DNA of 64,000 nt from Quercus robur. Taxonomy: Eukaryota > Streptophyta > Magnoliopsida > Fagales > Fagaceae. Both the position numbers and the translations under genes were made by a program. Under the pieces are notes generated by a model that worked only from the letters and a program-made list of their open reading frames with translations, did no database searches and was not told where the DNA came from. The stretch is from the NCBI RefSeq assembly GCF_932294415.1, contig NC_065536.1, positions 5,280,974 to 5,344,973 on the forward strand, written 5' to 3'. Below, in pieces: positions 1 through 10,819 of this stretch (the first letter of the stretch is position 1; each line of letters starts with the position of its first letter).

Positions 1-1755
1 AGTTTACTGAAATAATTATAAATATAGTAATTAATACTAAGAATGTTACTCTTTTTCTTCCAATAAGAAAAAAGAAGTCAACGCTCATTCGGCGCACCTT
101 ACCTAACTCCCCCGCTTGAGAATAAAATAAGAAAAACATATGGGAATACCCATTTTGAATAAACAAAGAGATACAAAGATAAGGAAAGAGACAATGAGTA
201 TGAAAAAGAAAGAGCTTACCAAATAACATTCTCTTTGAGAAATGGAAGAAGGAATTGGCTTTCAAAATGAAGAATTTGTTGTCATGGGTCGTGGGTCGTG
301 GATGCTCCTCTCCTTGCTTTTGAATGCCATATTTTAGAATCTATTTTTTATTTAATATCATTTCTTTCTCACAGTCAAGTTTCTCGCTTCTTGCTTTACT
401 TTAGTTTTCAATAAGGGGCGCGTTAGCGCTTTACTAATAAAAAAGGGGCTTTTTCAGCTGGATCCAGAATGCATAGGAAATCTATCAGTACGCCATCCGC
501 TCCATATCTTTCATAGTTTAGGAACTCGTCCATCCATGGGGCACCTTTCGTTGTGAGGGAACTCCTCTGTTTTTAGCTTGACGAGCTATTTTTGTTTTCG
601 AAAAACACATAAACCCTGGGATTTTCATAAAAGAGGGACAAGTGGTAGGAGCCAACAAATAGTAGTGCCAGTTCGGTGGAAGTCAAATCTTTGCGTCTAT
701 AGGGGCTCCCTGATGGTCCCGAACCCTCCAAAAGTGATGGGTATGTGTTCTTTCTTGGCACTCTCTTTGTTTGTTATGCCAACCTAAAAAGAGATAGGGA
801 TACGGAGCTTGACTTGAAAACAAACAACTGGCACTCCCCCCCCTCCCCTTTCACTTAAAGGCAGATAGGGCACTTTTTCCCTTTCCTTAAGTCCAGGATA
901 TGAAAACAATTCCTTCCCACTAAAAAGAGTGATTGAGAGTGGATTTAAGGTTTGATAGTGTCGAGAAGGTATTAGCTACCGGTAACCGTACTTTCGTAAA
1001 AGCACCATTAGGCAGTGGTTCCTCTCATTTCTCTTGAACCTCGAACAAAAAATCGATCTCGCCATCAACTCGACTAAGAGTTCCGAATCGAAAAAGTAAA
1101 CTGAACTTGACTTATGACGAAGGAATCGAGTGCCCAAAAAAACCGGTTTTTTTCTTAAGGCTTCAAACTACTAGTCATTAAGACTACTATGAAAGAAAAG
1201 TAAGGAAGTCCTTTTCTTGACTTGGCCTGCGTGCATTATACCTACCCTCTTTTTAAAGAACTTGATTTCAATCTCAACAAAGAAATGAAAAGCATAACTC
1301 TTTGCTTGTTGTCCTCTTACTCTTTTAGCCTGCCTTATGGGGGTCTTTTGGGTGTCTACGGTAGACCCAATCAATCTTATGATGAAGAGAAGTCTTTTCC
1401 GATATTCCACTAAGAAAGGTATCGTCACGATAACCAAATTTGATCGGTAAACTACTCGGGGCTCCCCATGGTTTAGTAAAAGGGAAGGGAGATTTTCTCT
1501 TCATCCGGGGATTCACTTCATTCATTATGAACTAAAAAGTGTAAGGCTGATTAGTGAGGTCTTAAAAACTTCATACAATGAATGATCAGCCATTCCATTT
1601 GTGCTTTCCGCAAGTAGGCAACACGAATCTATGCTTTCTATGTTTCAATTAGGTACCAATTGCTTGGATGCGTTTGAAAGCCTCGTGATAACTTGTTGAA
1701 AAATGCTTTCTAGGTTTGTCTTATGTCTCCATAACAAATGGTCCATTTATTAATG

Positions 1756-1829
1756 GGCGAATGATGGGGATTGAACCCGCGTGTGGTGGATTCACAATCC
1801 ATTGTCTTGATCCACTTGGCTACATCTGC
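1756..1829 (-). tRNA. trnH-GUG: tRNA-His (GUG), plastid-derived copy within the mitochondrial-type DNA
   Basis: The reverse strand folds as a 74-nt tRNA with anticodon GTG in the loop TTGTGAA and a GGTTCAA T-loop. The acceptor stem is GCAGATG against CATTCGC, with discriminator C at 1,756. It matches the plastid-type trnH that plant mitochondria carry. The third acceptor pair is A-C instead of G-C, and several other differences from the plastid consensus as I recall it are transitions. That suggests a decaying, probably non-functional nuclear copy. Confidence 0.85.
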
Positions 1830-4043
1830 CCCTACCCCCGCACAGGTTTAAGTCTCTATCTATGATCAGATCCTTTCCGACCCCCCCTCCCCACTGACCG
1901 CTATCAAGGAGAAGCTTTTTCATATACTATAGTTGCAAGTCAATTGTTGTGTTTTGGAATTAGGGGAAGCAAAGCTTCAACAAGTAGAAGCTTCCTGGCA
2001 AAGCTTCAAACAAAGAGGTTGGGCTGTTCACTTCATTGATTTGACTTCACTTTACTTAAGATTAAAGATAGGGGCTGGGCGGGCAGTGAAGGCTCGTTTA
2101 GTAGATAGAAGGCTACCGCTTTGATGAGCAGCAAGCACCTACTCCTATCAAAATGAAAAGCAGCAAGCGGAGCTTGAAGAAGCAAGCCCATATCAGAGAA
2201 AGCCATTGCGCGCTAGCCCCTTTCTATTAGTAAGGTTGTCAAAAGGCTAAACTTGAGTTCCTTTATGAAAAAAATAAGAAAATAGGGATAAGTGGGCGCT
2301 AACAAGCAAGAAAATTCCCCTTACATTTAGATAGGCTAAGGTGCCTTTACTTATATTAGAATATTAAGGTGCTTCTTGCTTTAGAAAGATTGCAGGGGCG
2401 CGTTAGCACCCTTCCTTCAGCTGGCTTCGCCCTATCTATTCATCTCTTTTTTCAAATGGATATTTAGGGATCTCTCTTGCTCATAGATCTTGAAAGCAGA
2501 TCAATATTCGTTTCTTAATATATCTTTCTATCTATCGAGAGAAAGATATAGATCTCTATCTGGATCTATCTCCATATCTAATCTAAATATGGAAGAACCA
2601 ACACTTAAATGGCGTAACCAATGGAAGGTTCTCACCTTGTCCTCGACATTGTTCTCCGACGATGCCCCCTGCGCGAAAGGGGGCACCATTCTCTTTCTTT
2701 CTTCAATCGTTCCAATCAGGACAAGTGGGTTGGTTCGTTTCGTCCTTCTATCTACGCAATTCTCTATCTTTGTTTGTGATCATGTTGGGCGAAAGGTAGT
2801 TGTAGAGGAGCGGCTATGAAACGGCAATTCCCCCCTTTCCATTGAAGTAGGGAGGTCCTCCTTCCCCACCATTCCAACCTATTCTTTTTAAGGATTTTAC
2901 CAATGCTGAAGGTAGCTTGCTTACCAAGCCACCCACTTGAGAAGCTAGTCGCCAGAAAGAAGCGACGAGGAAGCGAAGCTGCCTACGAAGCTTTGCTCCC
3001 CCACTTGTAGTGGTAGTACTCAGCTCGTCACTACTTTGATTCAAAAGGTAACCGACTTTCTCTGGTTTCAGCAACTGTAATCATTTGTTACTCCGATTAC
3101 TTCATCCATAAATCTTTTTTTATTATTTCAATAGTGGTACGCTCTAAAAAAAAGTCAAGGATAAGCTTGCATTCTAGAAGCGGTAGCTTCCTGCCTCCTT
3201 CATCCCTACTGCCTCCTTCGATGAGAAGCTCCCTTCCCTTTTCCAAAATGCCTAATGGGTCTGCCTCAACAAATTTACAAAGTGGAACTGCCCGCTGTTT
3301 GGCTGACCCTCTTCTTCCCATTCGGGTTAGGTTGACCCAAAAGTTAAGTAAGAAGGAATGGAACCACTGGAGAGTCGTCTGTAGTTCACACTTGGGCAAA
3401 GATGATTGACTTTGGAAGTGAAACATGAACCGATTTCTGCTATTCTAGGTTCTTATTGAGCATAGTGAAATCAAGGTTTATGATAAAGTTAGCGAAGTTT
3501 CTATGGTGTTCGGCCCATGGTGGAAGGATTCGCACCTGAGCCTCGTTAGACTCAACGGAAGTTTAAGGTGTAAGTAAAGAGAATAGAAGAGATGAAGTCC
3601 ATCCCTTAGCCTAGTCTATATCTACAGCTGATGCAACTCCGTACCGATGCCTTACTACTACTTAATTAATTCATTAACAGCTAAGTGATTTTATAACCTG
3701 AGCTTTCCTTAAATAGCTGACCTTATTTCGTAACCTTAACGTACTTTCTTTCTTACTTTAGCATAGGCCTTCGCCACTTCAAACGGGAGCTCTGCCCCCT
3801 TTTTTTTTCCATTACAAAGAGCGAGGCCTTACTTATTCTGTTCAAGGGGGGCTGAAAGACAAAGAAAGAGGGGCGTGGTTGGTGTGTCACTGGGTCGGTG
3901 GAACTCGCAAGAAGGGGGGACGACCCACCGAATTCACATCAGAAATCACCAACATGAACACAAACGAAATCTTGAATTGCGTATAGAAACAAAATGAACC
4001 ACTTCTATTCTCAGAGTTAAGGTATATGAAGAATGGCTTTTTG

Positions 4044-4115
4044 GTCCCTTTCGTCCAGTGGTTAGGACATCGTCTTTTCATGTCGAAGACACGGGTTCGA
4101 TTCTCGTAAGGGATA
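4044..4115 (+). tRNA. trnE-UUC: tRNA-Glu (UUC), mitochondrial type
   Basis: A 72-nt cloverleaf: acceptor GTCCCTT pairs with AAGGGAT, there is an AGTGGTTAGGA D-arm, an anticodon loop CTTTTCA with anticodon TTC, and a GGTTCGATTC T-arm. All stems close, the first pair being G-T. It closely matches the native mitochondrial trnE of angiosperms as I recall it. Inside a nuclear insertion it is not expected to serve mitochondrial translation. Confidence 0.9.
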
Positions 4116-4366
4116 GGTACTTATTCCTAGCTGCTTTCAGTTAGTGTTCATTGCTGAGTGATCGCTCGCTATCTAGTTGGAAAAGGTGGTCCGGAAGCTT
4201 CCTCTCTCCCAACAAGCAAGACGGGATCACCACTTCTCTCAGTAATGGACTTCCTCCAATTCTTCCTTAGCCTTAGATGCCCTTTCATAGAATAGATTCT
4301 CGAACCTTCGACAGATAGAATCCCCACGCATGCGTTCTTTCTCTCCTCCCCTCAGCCATACATCTC

Positions 4367-5122
4367 TTTTTTTTTTTTTTTTTTTTTTTTTGCTTTTGGC
4401 CATTTTTGTTATGCATTGAACCCCACCTTAGGTGCTGAGTGGTGCCCCCCCCCCCCCCCCCTAATACTTAAAAAAAGTTTCGTCTATGGAGCCTAAAGCT
4501 TAACCCATGGCATGGCAGTAAGCAATAAGTTGGCCTAGTCTCTCGCCCAGCCTTCGCCTTCTTCAGTGGCCAAGTTGAAGCATTCAACGGTTCTTCTGCC
4601 TACCACCTTTCTTTTCCAAGGTTGAGCTTGTTCAATTGAAGCTAATGCTATGCTGCCCTTCCCTTGTTCAAGATAAAGAGAGGAATTTCTTTTAGCTATC
4701 GGCCCAAACAAAAGAGATTAGCCTCTTGATCAATCGATTGATTGGATCGAATTACAAAGGGGTTTTTTGAAGTGTGAGATCAACCCAAGACAAAGGCCGA
4801 GCAACTAGCTGCTGCAGGATTGGACGTCTATCTATCTCGCCACGTTCTTTTACTTCTACAAAGACTAGCGGAAGGAATGCTCTGCTCATCTTTCTTTCTT
4901 ACGACTCGTTACCACGGCGCTCGTTCACCCCTTCAGCTTCTTCCGTTCAAAAAGGTAGTGTCTTTTGCCTATTCTTATTGGTAAATAGCGTCTTGAAGCG
5001 AAGGCATTATTGAATGAAAGAGATGCCAGGTCGGTAAATCTGTATCCCATTCTTCAGGTATAGTTTTGTTTGATCACAGATCGGCAGGTGATCCGTCCTT
5101 TCTCCCCCCCCCCCCTTTTTTT
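4367..5122. repeat. Extreme homopolymer runs inside the mitochondrial-type DNA
   Basis: The stretch contains 25 T (4,367-4,391), 17 C (4,445-4,461) and 12 C followed by 7 T (5,104-5,122). Such lengths are unusual for mitochondrial DNA. They could reflect slippage after nuclear transfer or assembly uncertainty. Confidence 0.8.
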
Positions 5123-5483
5123 CGTTAGTCATCTTGATCCGCCAGAGGGTCTTGAGCTAGTTTCCTTGAAGAGGCTTGATGGGAAAGAGAGGTGAAAAAG
5201 GAGAACTTAAGGAAGGTCTCTCTCTACCTCACAAGCTCTTGGATTCCATGGCTAAGGCTTACTTTGGCGGATTTTAGGTGAGGGTGGAGGAGTAGGATAG
5301 GGGGTGAGTGTAAGATAGAACCTCAGGATTCTAGGGAAATTTTCGCATATAATAAGGGTGGTGCTAGGGCTCAAGACCATTTTGAAGGAGGAGTTGGATC
5401 ATAGAGAAGAGTCTGTTCCTTTGTTTGAAGAAGAACTATCCTACCGGACTCATTTGAGATAGGAATGGCTAAACTTATTCTCC

Positions 5484-5935
5484 CAGGAAGAAAGCTAATG
5501 AAAGCAAAGGTCAAGAATATCTTGGTTTAATAGAAGTTAGTCAAAATATTGCTTTTCTCCATCGTACTATGATTGCTAGATGGCATTCCAAGCTCTTTAA
5601 TATAATTCGTATCGAATGGGAATTTGTAGTAGTGCTGGTGAGGGTATGGAGAATCAATTCATCGAGTCTTTCAAGAAGTTATATAAATTGGATTGGCTCC
5701 TTAGACTGTTTTTGGTGACTTTTTCGTGCTTGTCATTCAAAATAAGAGAAAATGTTCAGCCCCTTTATCTAAAGAAGAGATTGAAGAAGCGGTGTTCAAT
5801 GTACAATCTAGGGAAGATCTTACTAATAATAAAATAAGAAATACAATTGTTTCTCTTTAGGGTTTATTCAGGCTTTATGGGCTTTGTTAGAAGTGGATCT
5901 CATAAAGTTATGGAGGAGTGTTGGCATTGAAAATG
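5484..5935 (+). pseudogene. Degraded LINE (L1-type) reverse-transcriptase N-terminal fragment
   Basis: Three short matches appear in the expected LINE order but in shifting frames. Near 5,485-5,590 is a linker-like stretch reading as QEES, then RSRISWFNR, then HRTMIARWHSK. Near 5,765-5,820 is LSKEEIEEAVFNVQS, like the segment just before the RT core. Near 5,865-5,910 is GFIQALWALLEVDLIKLW. Stops and frameshifts separate them and no catalytic YxDD region follows. Plant mitochondrial genomes often contain nuclear retroelement scraps, so this may have moved with the insert or entered later. The identification rests on motif resemblance only. Confidence 0.5.
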
Positions 5936-6842
5936 CTGCAGTGTGGGTATTTTAATACCTAATGATTTACAAGCCTACGGTTCGGGTTGTTTAACATCCT
6001 GCATCCCCATTTTAGAAGTGCGTTTGAACAATACCTCTCTTGGTACTTATCCTTTAAGAAAGGCTCGAGAGACCTACTTGCCACGTGGCAAGAGGCCATT
6101 AGCCAAAAAAACTGTGATAAGATCTCAAAAGAAAGAAGAGTATTCAAATCCGGGTCCCCTATGATACTTGGCGCGAAGCCATGGGTCCTAAGGGAGATTG
6201 GAAGAGAAATCCGATCTCCACTCTCTCAAAGAAATACGAAGGCTATGAATAGGATACATAGACCTCACATATAGATGTGCACAAGTTTTTTTACCAACAA
6301 CTTCACACTTGGAGCTTTGAAGAGGCACTCAAGTGCTTGAAGGAGAAATAAAGAGAAGCTTTCAGTAGGATAAGGAGGAGATTTAGTCCCCAAGAACCCA
6401 AAGGACAAAGACAAGGTAGCAAGGGCTCGAAGACCGGAAAATTGTTGCGTCTTCTTCCCTATTCTTCTTCTCATTTTCTTCTGTTTAAAAATGTAAAGTT
6501 CTCACTAATCTTAGAATCAAATGTCTTCTCCTATGGTATATGTAATTAACGAGAAAGCCGAAAGACTTCCCAAGAGTGTGTAACCCACCACCATATTAAT
6601 AAAGACTATAAAAAAGGGAGATTGTTATGATCACTTTTCTTGTGTGAATCTTTATTTCATACTCGAAATTTTCTTTCATAAATAAACACCGGGAAAGAAA
6701 GCAAAAAGGATTCAGAATCTATATAATCATCAGGAGACTTTGGATAACGCTGGCATTTATGGTGCTGTCCAAGTCGTGCAAGAGTATTTACCAAAGGGAC
6801 GCAAACATTTATAAGGGCGCTTGTGAGTAGTGGAGCTGGGTG

Positions 6843-7172
6843 ATGAATACCCTACATTTGAAGAAAAAAACCTTGTGGGACCTGAAGAAAATCGCCAGCC
6901 TTCCTATTTACGGCCAAGTTTACGACAAGTATACTCCTTGGAATGAAGAGTTGTATGGCTTCGACGAGATTTCGAAAGAGAAGTACCATTTGGAGTCTGC
7001 TCGGGAACTCTTCGCGAAGTACCAATGCTTGGCGCTTCATAATCAATATACAAAAGTGGACCATCACTTATGGGTGAACCATTTCTTCAAGGGTGAAATT
7101 GAGAGACAGGCCCCACGTGGAAGAAGGAAGGCTCGACCAGAATGGGATTTTCCTGTCCTTTTTCGCTTTTGA
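6843..7172 (+). pseudogene. Possible plant-mobile-domain-like protein fragment
   Basis: A 109-codon frame opens at ATG 6,843, just after an in-frame stop. Its first 80 residues look like real protein, with a segment SLPIYGQVYDKYTPWNEEL near residues 20-40 and HHLWVNHFFKGE near 77-88. This spacing resembles transposon-associated plant mobile domain (aminotransferase-like) proteins, but I recognise the pattern only loosely. The last 20 residues are basic and look like read-through. It lies among mitochondrial-type sequence with no other exons nearby, so it is probably a dead fragment. Confidence 0.3.
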
Positions 7173-8356
7173 ATGATTGAACCTTGTTGGGACTCCTACG
7201 GTCTTTGTAAGGGAGTGGAGCCAAGGGGTTTTCAGCAAGTGGAGGCAACGCTAAAGGTTGTCTAAGGTACCCGAGTGTAACGGTTTGTTGAGCTAAGGGC
7301 AAGGAGGAAAAACCACTCCATTCTTTGTAAAATTAAGCAGAGTAGCTAGCCCTTTTTTATTATATTAATTATTAGCGGGTAGGTTACACTTTTTCCTTAA
7401 GCATAGATGAGATTAGAGATGAAAAAGATGCTAGCATTAGCAGAAGATTCATACTTTATTGCCTTAGATCACTATTGAGGAAGAGAAACTCATAGCACAG
7501 ATGATCCTTACCCCTGAAGGCAAAAACAGTACTTGTTGTTAACAAAACAGAGTCTTAAAAACTCAGTTCTTTTATTTTCAAGCAGAGCACCAGTAAAAGA
7601 CCTAGAGGCCTATGAAAGTCACGTTTTTACTTAAGAAAGATGGCGCCTTTGCGAGGATGTCTTTAATCAGCCAATGCCAAGGCAACAAAGCTAGCATCAA
7701 ACCTACCCGCCTCTTAATTCCTACCATCCCCGATGACAGAAGAAAGATAAGCTAAAATGGGAGCTGGAGAGGCAGGAAGAAAGATTCTCACTTGGAAGGA
7801 GATGCGGATGAGTTTTGGTCTAGCTCCAAGAAGTCTGGGAAAGAAGGAGGCAGGGCCAAGCTGAGCTAAACCTAAACGTATGCATGGTTAAAAAGGACGA
7901 AAGGCCCATTTCCTGTGTTGCTCGAGAATTTTGGAATCCTTTTTCTCTTTATCTTGGTGGCACTCTCTTACTAACTCTTTGTTTTGGTGCTTTAGCCAGC
8001 CTTACTCATCTATGAGACAGATGAGAGAGTGGAAAAATGCGATGTCATGACTTTTTCCTTGAAAGGCACCCTCTGTTGACGAATCAATTTGAAGCCTACG
8101 ATTCCCCTGAGAATGGATCTCTCATTTGGGCAAAAAGGCTATGAAAAAGGATTCCAAATCAGGCTTTCCTCACTTGAGTAGAAAGCTTTTCAGAAAGGAG
8201 GATATCCTAAACCAAGCACAAGCAGTCAGTAGTCTCAAAGAGTAATGAAGTTGGATTAAGAAGGTCGAAAGCCAGGCAGTAAAGCTCACGTTGTCAACAC
8301 CTCTTGTCATTCAGTGAGTGATTTCTCATATGTGTAAAAAAGACGGGTAGACCGTC
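7173..8356. other. Mitochondrial-type spacer up to the junction
   Basis: No gene, tRNA or recognisable transposon is seen. The texture stays mitochondrial-like until about 8,340; the next identifiable sequence is the left arm of the inverted duplication. Confidence 0.5.
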
Positions 8357-8432
8357 TCATGTTTTTTACATGCAATACATATAACTTACAAAACTTAGGT
8401 AGTGTAAAATCATTGTAAGTGTTTCTCAACCG

Positions 8433-8465
<33 letters not shown>

Positions 8466-8965
8466 TAAGTGACACATGTTATGTTTTTATTGCTCCCTTC
8501 ACTGAGTGTGTCTTCCCCTCTTGTTATTGCTTGTTTTCTATCTTGGGCTCTTTCTGGTGTAGTCTTATTTAAGTGTTTTTTGTCTTTAATACCAAAAATC
8601 ACAGTTGTGTAAGCTTGGTTTGGTTTAGTAAACTGGTTTGATTAGTCTTATTTAATGGTTTTTTTTTATGGCATTTAAATCAAGCGTATCTAATGCGTAA
8701 AAAAAAAAAAAAATGCATATCCAATATTCTAATGTTGCCATATGGGTGGGGGTAAGTGAGGGTTTGGATTGCATTGAAATGAAATTTCAGCGCGATTGCA
8801 TCTCTGTTAGTAGATCCCGTGCATTGTTCACGGGACCCACAAGTTGTTTAATTTAGCAAAATTTTCATTAAAACTGGATCTCACGGCACTATTCACATAT
8901 TTAAAAATTATTTTGCTACAGTGTTTTCAGTTTTCAGTAATAAGCGGTATCCAAACACACTCTAA

Positions 8966-9201
8966 GGGTCGGTTTGGATACAACTTATTTTGCTAAAAAC
9001 TGAAAACATTGTAACAAAATAATTTTTAAATGTGTGAAAAATAATTGTTCACCTTATTTTTTACTGTTCATAAGCTTAAAATCACTGTTCATGGACAATG
9101 AACAGTGCCAGATGCGCATCCAGGAAAAAAAAAAAAAAAAAAAAAAACTGAAAACGTGCACAGAAGCAAAACATGGCCGTGGACATGAATCCAAACCCAG
9201 A
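8966..9201. mobile_element. hAT-like MITE present only in the left arm
   Basis: The segment begins GGTCGGTTTGGATAC and ends GAATCCAAACCC, an imperfect terminal inverted repeat typical of plant hAT MITEs. The right arm lacks the corresponding stretch near 16,355. It therefore inserted after the inverted duplication formed, or was lost from one arm. The borders are approximate. Confidence 0.45.
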
Positions 9202-9788
9202 CTAAGTTTTGCAAAATGCAATTATTAAGCTGAATAAGCCTCTTTTTCAAAGGGGAGCAGGAAGTGTGATTTTGAAAACGCAATAAAAGGCACCAATCGG
9301 CTTTGGGAATTTGTATCTTATACTTTTTTTTGCTGAAAGGTACCTTATACTTTAATTTATCCTTATTTTGCCTTGAACTTGTTAATTTCGTTGGTGGGGC
9401 CGTTCTATAGTAGGTAGAATTTGTGTCTTGGGTTCTCACCTATATAGGTTATGTTTATGTTGTCGATCTCTTCAGGTTCGAGGTAACATTCAGGGACAAA
9501 GGGCATGATGAAATATTTTGCGTTTAATTTATATTTCATGGGAATGATTACCCTTCCGTTGGATCAAAGAAAGCAAGGCAAGGAGAAAAGCTATTTTATG
9601 TTCATTAATATTAAAATTGCTTTTATTAGCAATTTCTTTGCTTTGCATCAGCTCTTTCGGTTGGATCTTTAAAGTGCAAATGATTATCCAGTTAGGGTGG
9701 GAATCATCAACATTGAGTGGGCAGCTCCACTTGTAACTCAAGGTGGTCACAAGTAAGGACAGACCTAGGATTTTAAGTTAGCAAGGGG

Positions 9789-9833
<45 letters not shown>

Positions 9834-9993
9834 AAATAAGCATTCATATAGTATTAGGAAATTATAAATACACAAAATTGTTGTTTCTAAATGCATTAAG
9901 ATGCAATCAGCAACCAACAAAGACAAAAACAAAAATAAAATAATGTTTTTTTTTAATACTAGGCTAGCTAGGAAATTTTTTTTTTTGAAGTTA

Positions 9994-10121
9994 GAGCATT
10001 CACAGTAGTGGTGCTAAAAATTTTAGCTTTTAGCACTTCAAAAAGCTACTTTATCTATTTTATCATCTCACTTTACAATACTGCCAATATTAAATGATAT
10101 ATTTTTTTATCACTTCATTTA
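9994..10121 (+). mobile_element. Half of a Harbinger-like MITE (left copy)
   Basis: It starts right after TTA with GAGCATTCACAGTAGTGG and continues with alternating TTTTAGC/GCTAAAA motifs. The end is close to that of the Harbinger at 43,999 (GAGCATCCACAGCAGTGG). Only one end is present; the sequence is cut at the gag fragment. Confidence 0.55.
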
Positions 10122-10819
10122 CAATACTTTGTCATTTGCTTCGTCCACCTCTATAGTTCCTCGGGTGAAACGTGTTACATATAATCTCAAGATTTCCTTC
10201 TCTCCTTGTTTGATGGTGAGCAAATGGCCAGCTGGTCTTTTTGGATGCTGCCCGCCAACGAAATGACAGAGGAAGGAAGTGCTCAGCTGATCGAAGTTAT
10301 CAATAGATGACGTTGGTAGAGTAGTGAACCATCCCCTGGCTGCCCCTTTGAGGGTAGTCGAGAAAGAGCGGCATAGCATTTCATCAGGGGGCTATTGGAG
10401 ACCCAAAGTCGTTTTGAAAGTGTTGAGGTGATCCAAAGGGTCCTTCGATCCGTCAAATGGCTCAAGCTAGGGCAGATGGAATTTTGAGGATACTGGGCAT
10501 TCTTGGATTGCTAGGGTGAAGGGTGAGTCTGTCTTCCTGACAATTTTGTCTAGACTCCGGTCCGTTTTTTCTTTGATAGCACTTTTCAGCTCGTCCATCT
10601 CTTTTCTCATTTCCCTAAGGTGTTCACTTCTTCTGGAGTGCTTGGTCGTTTTCTCTGGCTATCTCCTTCATCACCCTAATTGGTCTCCGAGTGATTGTCA
10701 CCTTGTTGTAATCGCTGCCTCATCTCCTGGTTCTGCCTGGTAAGCTCTTCCACAGTAGCTACGAGCGTATGAATTTGTAGAGCTAATGATGCTGGATCTT
10801 GGCCAACGTTGGATTCCAT
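10122..10819 (-). pseudogene. Ty3/gypsy retrotransposon gag fragment, three in-frame stops
   Basis: Read on the minus strand from ATG at 10,819, one continuous frame gives a charged, helical N-terminus (EELTRQNQEMRQRLQQ). The core retrotransposon gag domain follows: LEPFDGSKDPLDHLNTF, then MLCRSFSTTLKGAARGWF and HFVGGQHPKRP, ending at VDEANDKVL. These are standard plant gypsy gag landmarks in the right order. Three TAG codons interrupt the frame, each where the family usually has or could have glutamine. The frame is truncated at the inner edge of the left arm, so protease, RT and integrase are missing. The protein would normally coat retrotransposon RNA in virus-like particles; this copy is dead. 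Confidence 0.78.

Larger units (their letters stand above)
1..8356. other. Mitochondrial-type DNA inserted in the nucleus (NUMT), left edge outside the window
   Basis: This stretch is higher in G+C than the DNA to its right. It has the texture of angiosperm mitochondrial spacer: many short AAGC/GCTT-rich segments, GAAAG purine runs and no long AT repeats. It carries two organelle tRNA genes, trnH at 1,756 and trnE at 4,044. No intact mitochondrial protein gene was recognised; the reading frames present are short and unlike known proteins. Beyond the tRNAs and the two transposon-like fragments listed separately, I see nothing assignable. The texture changes abruptly near 8,340-8,360, where a nuclear inverted repeat starts. 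A chimeric assembly join is the main alternative to a true insertion. Confidence 0.72.
8357..10121 (+). repeat. Left arm of a large inverted duplication
   Basis: This arm is the reverse complement of 15,437-16,962. Matching landmarks include ACATGCAATACA (8,369 region), TGTTCACGGGACCCAC (8,826 region), the stretch around 9,240-9,770 and the pair of long A/T runs. By eye the 9,240-9,770 stretch is about 95% identical. The left arm is longer because of a MITE at 8,966-9,201 and different poly-A lengths. The inner edge lies inside a Harbinger-like MITE end and stops where the gypsy gag fragment begins. Confidence 0.88.

Noticed and set aside
1933..2124. 63-codon frame and other short frames in the mitochondrial-type DNA
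   Set aside because: No similarity to any mitochondrial protein I recognise, and the lengths are as expected by chance in this composition.
9529..9750. 73-codon open frames in both arms of the inverted duplication (partner 15,810-16,031)
   Set aside because: They are alike only because the arms are copies. The frames start at non-ATG codons, match no family I know, and the arm differences do not favour silent sites clearly.
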